Source: UBA12481 sp942493265 (lineage in GTDB: Bacteria; Bacteroidota; Bacteroidia; Bacteroidales; UBA12481). Taken from it: a DNA stretch of 64,000 nt. The translations under genes and the position numbers were made by a program. The notes below the pieces were generated by a model. That model worked only from the letters and a program-made list of their open reading frames with translations, made no database searches and had not been told where the DNA came from. Shown one piece after another: positions 59,247 through 64,000 of this stretch (the stretch's first letter is position 1; every line of letters starts with the position of its first letter). Where the stretch lies: the NCBI GenBank assembly GCA_942493265.1, contig OW818688.1, forward strand, positions 4,526,001-4,590,000, in the 5' to 3' direction.

Positions 59247-60299
59247 TTATCTCCTGTAGTGCAAATCGAGGTAGATGGGTAAGTGATCGGAATATCCCCC
59301 CTGATAGAAATTCCCCAGATAGGTGCGAAGTGGCTGATCGCCCAGGTTCGTTTTATCCTCCGTCAAAAGGTAATCAGCCTGAAAAACATGCAGATCGGAA
59401 GGCCTTGAATAGAATGCCCGGGTCGTATCCAGAACCGATCCGGAAACGACCATATGGTCCAGGTAATCCCACGATCCCTTATATTTATAGGTACCGCCGG
59501 GCGGGGTATCCTTCAGCCCATGGGTAAGCTCATACAGGTGGCCGCTGGCAGGACTTTCAAATGTCAGAAAAGCCCTGAGTCCGTCAACAATACTCTTGTC
59601 CTCCGGATAATCATTGAAATCCCCGGTAATCAGGATCTGTGCTTTCGGACTGACGGCTAAAATCGAATCCACCCGGGAACGGACAGTTTCGGCCACAAAC
59701 ACACGCAGAGGCCTGCTTTGAACTTCACCTGAGGAACGTGAAGGCCAGTGATTCACAAACACATGCAGGGTATCTTTGCCTCCCAGAATACCGTGCGCAT
59801 ACAATACCTCGCGGGTACGGACGGCTGTATCAAAAGGAAACCGGATCGGAATAAAATGGGAGTCAAGCAATTGAAAATAGCGTGAGCGGTACAGCAGGGC
59901 TACATCGATCCCGCGGGAATCCGGTGATTCCTGGTGAATAACCTTGTAATCCAGTCCTTTCAAAATCGATCCGGATATCAGGTCATCAACGGTTTTCCGG
60001 TTTTCCACCTCACACAATCCTACCAGAACCGGAAGGGTATCGTTGCCAAGATCCCTGATTACCTTGGCGATATGATCAATCTTGTCCTGATACCGGGCCT
60101 CGGTCCATTTTTTCTGGCTTCCGGGCAGGAACTCCTCGTCGTTGATCAGCGGGTCATTAACCGCATCAAAAAGATTTTCAACATTATAGAACATCACCCG
60201 GTAATGGGGATTGGGATCAGTAATCCCTGACGGGGGTTGCTTTTCGCAGGAAGCTGCCAGAAGGAGTGCAGAGAGAAATAAAATTCCGAGGTACTTCAT
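59247..60299 (-). CDS. Endonuclease/exonuclease/phosphatase family lipoprotein
   Basis: This 350-residue lipoprotein has the lipobox LLLAASC (Cys18). The EEP fold is seen in VMFYNVENLFDAVNDP, GLCEVENRK with the metal-binding Glu, ITGDFNDYPED with Asn and Asp, and the C-terminal GYSDHLPIYLD with the catalytic His. Substrates of the fold include DNA, phospholipids and inositol phosphates. Being at the cell surface or periplasm, it may recover phosphate or nucleotides outside. It follows a beta-helix lipoprotein gene on the same strand with a 66-base gap that holds a small palindrome. Confidence 0.9.
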   Translation of the reverse strand: MKYLGILFLSALLLAASCEKQPPSGITDPNPHYRVMFYNVENLFDAVNDPLINDEEFLPGSQKKWTEARYQDKIDHIAKVIRDLGNDTLPVLVGLCEVENRKTVDDLISGSILKGLDYKVIHQESPDSRGIDVALLYRSRYFQLLDSHFIPIRFPFDTAVRTREVLYAHGILGGKDTLHVFVNHWPSRSSGEVQSRPLRVFVAETVRSRVDSILAVSPKAQILITGDFNDYPEDKSIVDGLRAFLTFESPASGHLYELTHGLKDTPPGGTYKYKGSWDYLDHMVVSGSVLDTTRAFYSRPSDLHVFQADYLLTEDKTNLGDQPLRTYLGNFYQGGYSDHLPIYLDLHYRR

Positions 60300-60334
60300 G
60301 GATGGGTAGGTGTAGGTTCTGAGGGGGTGAAAAT

Positions 60335-60354
60335 CCCCGGCCTGAAGTCCGGGG
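60335..60354. repeat. Short palindrome CCCCGG...CCGGGG
   Basis: CCCCGGCCTGAAGTCCGGGG forms a 6-bp GC stem that can extend by A-T pairs, in the gap between two minus-strand genes. On the minus strand ATTTTC follows, so it may slow or end transcription. Its style is like that of the palindrome at 40662. Confidence 0.65.
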
Positions 60355-60365
60355 TTAGTAATAGG

Positions 60366-61826
60366 TCACTTGGTTTGCCGTTCGTAGGATCCTATGTCGG
60401 GGCCGGCATCCGATAGCCTGCTGAATCCCAGCAGATCAAGAGGAAAATATTGTGCAAATACCGGATTCCCGCGGTCGAGGGCCGGCGAAAGGCTGTCGAG
60501 CTGATAATTCCGATTCGTATAGCTCAGTGAATCAAACCGGGGGTTAAGATTTTTGACCACATTGATCCATTTTGTGGCATCGGAGGTATTCATGGTATCC
60601 ACTGCAACCAGGCAGTGGTCAAAAACATAATTGAACTGGCCCGGAACCGGCTTTTTATTCACCGTATTGATAAACTCAATTTCCATCGGACGACTGCCGG
60701 TGATTATACAATTGGCAAACAAGGCACTATAAAGGTGGTATACATAAGCTGTGCCCTCATAAATGAGAAAGTTGTTCAGCATGAGGGTAGGTTCGGTTCG
60801 GGTACCGTACCCATAATTATTTGCAAGGGTGCAGTGATAAAACTCGTACGAACCGCCGAGCGTAAGGGCAACGCACCACGACCCGCAATTGGCAATCAGG
60901 CAGTTGCTGGCCAGGATGGTGGTGCTCTGTGCATAAATCCCGGCAACCGACATATTCTCAATCCGGGTATCGGAAATTGTGAGGGTCGGTTTTGATGGAT
61001 TCGCAAGCGTGTCTGCCTGAATGCCCTTCATGGCATTCTTAATGACGGCATGTTTAATTACGTTATCCTTGCTGCCCTGGAGAAAATGTATCCCGCCGAG
61101 AATATACGTCGATCCGTTTTCAAATACCCGGTAATCACCCCATTGTCCGGGCAACTCATCATAATCATGCTCCAGCCTGTCGCCGAGAAAACTAACCGGC
61201 TCCTCAAGTGTACCGTTAACCAACAGGGTACCCTGAACCAGCATACTTGATCGTTTATGAAAATAGAGGCGGGTTCCCGGATTGATGGTGAGGGTTTCCA
61301 GACTGTCAACCAGCATTGAATTATAAATCAGGTAGGGCTTGTCGTTGACCCATGTTTGGGTTTTAAACCGCTGACCATTAATCAGATGCATATCCTGTCC
61401 GAATGCGATCAGATCCACATCCTGGGAATTCCCATTAGTTTGAAAAATCACGGAATCCTGAACCACCATCGGGTTGTTCAGATTATTTGGGTTCAGGGTT
61501 ACCTCCACAAAGATGAAAATGCTGTCGTTGGCAGGAATTTCAATATCCTCCAGCTCACTGGTCATTCTCCCGTTGATATTCAGCCGGAAACTGGAACCTT
61601 TCGTACCGGCCAAAACTATCCGGTCGATGAGGATCGGCTGGGAATGTTTGTTATAAACCCTGAAATTCTTTGTGGTAGAGCCTATTGTAGAGAAGATGGT
61701 ATCAAACAGTACCGTATCCGATGAAAACTCCAGCTTTGCATCCGGATTGATGATCGGGTCCTTCTGGCAGGAGAAAAACAGCACCAGCATTACGATGCCG
61801 GTAAAAGTCAGGTGTTTAAACTTCAT
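60366..61826 (-). CDS. Beta-helix repeat lipoprotein
   Basis: This 486-residue lipoprotein has the lipobox LVLFFSC (Cys20). An N-terminal domain (about 30 to 150) looks Ig-like (LEFSSDTVLFDTIFSTIGS, then KNFRVYNKHSQPILIDRIVL), followed by a right-handed parallel beta-helix region (about 155 to 440) with turns of the type LYFHKRSSMLVQGTLLVNG, GIHFLQGSKDNVIKHAVIKN and NCGSWCVALTLGGSYEFYHC. The tail with ALDRGNPVFAQYFPLDLLG and DAGPDIGSYERQ is the typical end of such surface proteins. No catalytic residues can be assigned. It may bind glycans or play a structural part. Confidence 0.85.
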   Translation of the reverse strand: MKFKHLTFTGIVMLVLFFSCQKDPIINPDAKLEFSSDTVLFDTIFSTIGSTTKNFRVYNKHSQPILIDRIVLAGTKGSSFRLNINGRMTSELEDIEIPANDSIFIFVEVTLNPNNLNNPMVVQDSVIFQTNGNSQDVDLIAFGQDMHLINGQRFKTQTWVNDKPYLIYNSMLVDSLETLTINPGTRLYFHKRSSMLVQGTLLVNGTLEEPVSFLGDRLEHDYDELPGQWGDYRVFENGSTYILGGIHFLQGSKDNVIKHAVIKNAMKGIQADTLANPSKPTLTISDTRIENMSVAGIYAQSTTILASNCLIANCGSWCVALTLGGSYEFYHCTLANNYGYGTRTEPTLMLNNFLIYEGTAYVYHLYSALFANCIITGSRPMEIEFINTVNKKPVPGQFNYVFDHCLVAVDTMNTSDATKWINVVKNLNPRFDSLSYTNRNYQLDSLSPALDRGNPVFAQYFPLDLLGFSRLSDAGPDIGSYERQTK

Positions 61827-61881
61827 GTGATAAAATTCCGGATTCGGTGATATAACGGGGCTTGATCTGTTTTATGATTGG

Positions 61882-61889
61882 CAAAGTTA
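61882..61889 (-). promoter_or_regulatory. Candidate -7 box of the beta-helix lipoprotein gene
   Basis: TAACTTTG on the minus strand matches TAnnTTTG and partly overlaps the TAA stop of the FISUMP protein. A TTTC lies about 19 bases upstream in place of TTTG. The leader would be close to 50 bases. Confidence 0.35.
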
Positions 61890-64000
61890 ATTTTTTACAC
61901 ATCTCACAGAAAAACCATGTCCCTTATCATACCAATCCCGTCCAATCTGGGATTTATCTTTATGGAGAACCCTGTAAATTGCTTTGCCGCTGGCATTTCC
62001 CGTGGATGACCAGAATCCCGCATGAGTACCTAAACCACCGTACACGCCAGTTGGCGTACGATAGCCACCCGGGCGGGCAGTAAATCCGGAAATATTTGTA
62101 GCTCCGGTATTTGGGGATTCCCAGTAGAGCGTACCCACATCCTTCAGCATTCCGCCTTCGTTAAATCCGCGGTACCATTCGAGCAGCGAGGTGCTGGCGT
62201 CCATTCCCAGAAACACCTCCAGTTGTCGCCACTCCAGATCGGTTGGCAGGTGCCAGCCTGAAGGACAGGCAATTGTGGCAGTACTATAGTCGTAAAGCCG
62301 TCCGTATACCGAGGCCGTGCCGCTGCCGTCCTGATAGGAATGACTTCCGGAGGCAGAATAATTCAGGTTTTCCGACATCCAGGTTTGGTTACCGATTCGA
62401 ACAGCCTGATAGGTTTTCTCATCCCGTGCATCATACATTTCCAGATTTGGAATGAATGCGATCGTTACAAGATCAGCGTTTTCTATGCATGCACTTGACA
62501 ATGACCATTTTAATATATATATCTGTCCGGCAATTCCGGTAAACATTGTGCCGGGACTGGTTGCATCGTCAAACGACCCACCTGAGCCGCTTTCGATTGT
62601 CCAGATTCCGTCGACACCGGCACCCGGAACATTCCCCCGAAGATTTACAGAAAGCGATCCGTCCGAAATCCTGCGGTCGTCACCTGCATCGGCATTGATA
62701 TCTACGCGGTTCAATACAATGGTTACCTCATCAAATGAGGAGCTGCAGGAGGTTGAAACGGTCCATCTCAAAATATAGGTATGGCAGATCAGTCCTGCAA
62801 ATATGGCATGCGGGTTACCAGGATCGGAGAAAGTACCTTCACCGCCGGAAATGATGGACCAGAGTCCGGTGCCATTAGTCGGCGGAATGGCGGTCAGTGT
62901 TGTATAAATCGTTCCGTCGGTTAGCCGTTGATCGGCGCCGGCATAGGATTCAGAGGGCAGATCAGTGAAATTGGCATTCATCTGATCGGTTGAATTGCTG
63001 CATTGGGTGCTGATGGTCCATCTGAGCACATATTTCTGACAAGGTTCGCCGGTAAAGCGGGCGCGCGGGTTGTTATTATCATCAAAAACACCACCGGAAC
63101 CTGAAACTACCGACCACATACCTGTTCCCTGAACAGGATCATTTGCGGCAAGCACGATGGTTCTTAAAGGTCCGTCCTTGCTTTGGTCCGGTCCGGCAGT
63201 TGCCTGAGTCGGGGTATGGCTGAAAGATACCAGAACATCATCATATTTCGGTCCGCAGGCCGTAGTAATGGTCCAGCGAAGGGTATAATTCTGGCACAGG
63301 CGGCCATTGAATACGGATTTAGGATCAGCGGGATCGGCGAAGGTGCCATTCTGCCCTGAAACCACTGACCAGGCACCTGTTCCGGAGACTGCCGCTGTGG
63401 CGGCCATAACGGCTGAAGAGCGGCCGTCGGTATAACTCTGGTCGGTACCCGCATTGGCGGTTACAAGCAATTGATCCAGATTGATTTTTACAGTATCCAC
63501 CGATTGGGAGCAGGCGGTTGAAACCGTCCACACGAGTTTGTAATTATTGCAGGGCTGGCCGGTAAATATGGCATTTGGCTGAGAAACACTGCTAAATGTT
63601 CCCGTTCCGCCACTGAATATCCTCCACATCCCGGTTCCGCTTGCAGGGGCCGTTGCATTCAGGTTAACGACAAAGCGGCCGTCGCTGTAAGATTGATCGG
63701 GTCCGGCATTCGCAATTGAAGGCACATGGTTGAATTCGATGGCAACTTCATCAAATTTAGAGGCGCAGGGGGTTGAAAGGGTCCAGCGAAGTACATACGA
63801 CTGGCAAACCTGGCCGGTGAAAGTGGCTCTAGGATCATTTATGCTTGAAAACCTTCCGTTCGAACCGGAAATAATCGTCCATACGCCGGAACCCGCCGCA
63901 GGGGCATTGGCAGTAAGGGCTGCTGTTGTGCGGCCATCGGAATATATCTGGTCGGGACCAGCATCGGGCGTGATCAGCAGCTGGTCAAAACGGATCTCCA
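61887..64000 (-). CDS. FISUMP-domain surface protein with six tandem repeats (5' end outside)
   Basis: The frame stays open to the window edge, so the gene's start is outside; the GTG at 63725 is internal. At least six tandem repeats of about 85 residues fill 62430 to 64000. Each has AGPDQ-x-YSDGR, a GTGxWSxxSGxxGxF stretch, then FTGxxCxxYxLRWTxSTxC. The two Cys probably form a disulfide in each Ig/PKD-like repeat. The last 175 residues are a FISUMP (Fibrobacter succinogenes major paralogous) domain, with RIGNQTWMSENLNY, the GRLYDYSTATIACPSGWHLP segment and the end HGFSVRCVKN. The protein should be exported, perhaps as an adhesin; I see no T9SS sorting domain at this C-terminus. Confidence 0.88.
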   Translation of the reverse strand, partial: EIRFDQLLITPDAGPDQIYSDGRTTAALTANAPAAGSGVWTIISGSNGRFSSINDPRATFTGQVCQSYVLRWTLSTPCASKFDEVAIEFNHVPSIANAGPDQSYSDGRFVVNLNATAPASGTGMWRIFSGGTGTFSSVSQPNAIFTGQPCNNYKLVWTVSTACSQSVDTVKINLDQLLVTANAGTDQSYTDGRSSAVMAATAAVSGTGAWSVVSGQNGTFADPADPKSVFNGRLCQNYTLRWTITTACGPKYDDVLVSFSHTPTQATAGPDQSKDGPLRTIVLAANDPVQGTGMWSVVSGSGGVFDDNNNPRARFTGEPCQKYVLRWTISTQCSNSTDQMNANFTDLPSESYAGADQRLTDGTIYTTLTAIPPTNGTGLWSIISGGEGTFSDPGNPHAIFAGLICHTYILRWTVSTSCSSSFDEVTIVLNRVDINADAGDDRRISDGSLSVNLRGNVPGAGVDGIWTIESGSGGSFDDATSPGTMFTGIAGQIYILKWSLSSACIENADLVTIAFIPNLEMYDARDEKTYQAVRIGNQTWMSENLNYSASGSHSYQDGSGTASVYGRLYDYSTATIACPSGWHLPTDLEWRQLEVFLGMDASTSLLEWYRGFNEGGMLKDVGTLYWESPNTGATNISGFTARPGGYRTPTGVYGGLGTHAGFWSSTGNASGKAIYRVLHKDKSQIGRDWYDKGHGFSVRCVKN
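62430..64000 (-). repeat. Six protein-level tandem repeats of about 256 bases
   Basis: Repeat starts can be recognised by DAGPDQ, NAGPDQ, NAGTDQ, TAGPDQ, YAGADQ and DAGDDR. DNA identity is clearly lower than protein similarity, so they are old or diverging. The last (nearest the C-terminus) has lost the first Cys (GIAGQIY in place of GEPCQKY). Confidence 0.85.

Overview
The window reads as a chromosomal segment of a member of the Bacteroidota, probably a Bacteroidales-like lineage. This rests on gene content: two proteins with type IX secretion (T9SS) C-terminal sorting domains, a DUF4249-like lipoprotein, a START-like protein, LytS/LytTR regulators, a TonB receptor with an N-terminal carboxypeptidase-regulatory domain, and several upstream regions carrying the Bacteroidota -7 box TAnnTTTG. 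No rRNA, CRISPR array, prophage or insertion-sequence transposase was seen. One tRNA gene (anticodon CAT) and one TPP riboswitch are present.

Layout. 1-7281: two efflux modules, the 3' part of an RND pump with its TolC partner, then a second TolC with MacA-like adaptor, ABC ATPase and FtsX-type permease. 7314-9139: a LytS/LytTR two-component pair. 9265-12219: a GH106-type rhamnosidase. 12197-17643 (minus): a compact five-gene operon that I read as oleB-oleA-(second KAS III)-oleC-oleD, the head-to-head hydrocarbon / beta-lactone pathway. 17766-28231: an acetyltransferase, a Fic protein with a degenerate motif, a Prc protease, a TlpA-like lipoprotein, a T9SS-exported repeat protein and an envelope-type HK/RR pair. 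28228-30814 (minus): a LiaF-like / LytS / LytTR operon. 30951-31786: a GxxExxY nuclease-fold gene embedded in hairpin-forming repeats, then the tRNA. 31906-38338: START-like protein, LptF/G-type permease, two glycosyltransferases, ribBA and fmt. 38342-45287: glucosaminidase, cytidine deaminase, RluA-type synthase, panB, a lipoprotein, dnaK and a peroxiredoxin. 45379-53045: YwqK-like protein, T9SS subtilase, xseA/xseB flanking an FMN-binding protein, a TPR protein, a double SGNH hydrolase and a small outer-membrane protein. 53040-55530 (minus): a TonB receptor behind a TPP riboswitch. 55564-64000: secreted peroxiredoxin, thioredoxin, CCA-adding enzyme, flavin reductase and a run of envelope lipoproteins and surface proteins, ending in a truncated six-repeat FISUMP protein.

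The most interesting system is the ole operon. Its first KAS III keeps the OleA catalytic residues (Cys120, His260, Asn294) and the candidate Glu95. The second KAS III has lost Cys, His and Asn but keeps the equivalent of the Glu (Glu60). This predicts a heterodimeric condensing enzyme of the LstA/LstB kind feeding an otherwise complete OleB/OleC/OleD olefin pathway. The second most interesting signal is a dispersed hairpin repeat family at 30951-31107, 31581-31637 and 59080-59215. The two full copies show a compensatory base-pair change, and two copies directly flank the GxxExxY gene.
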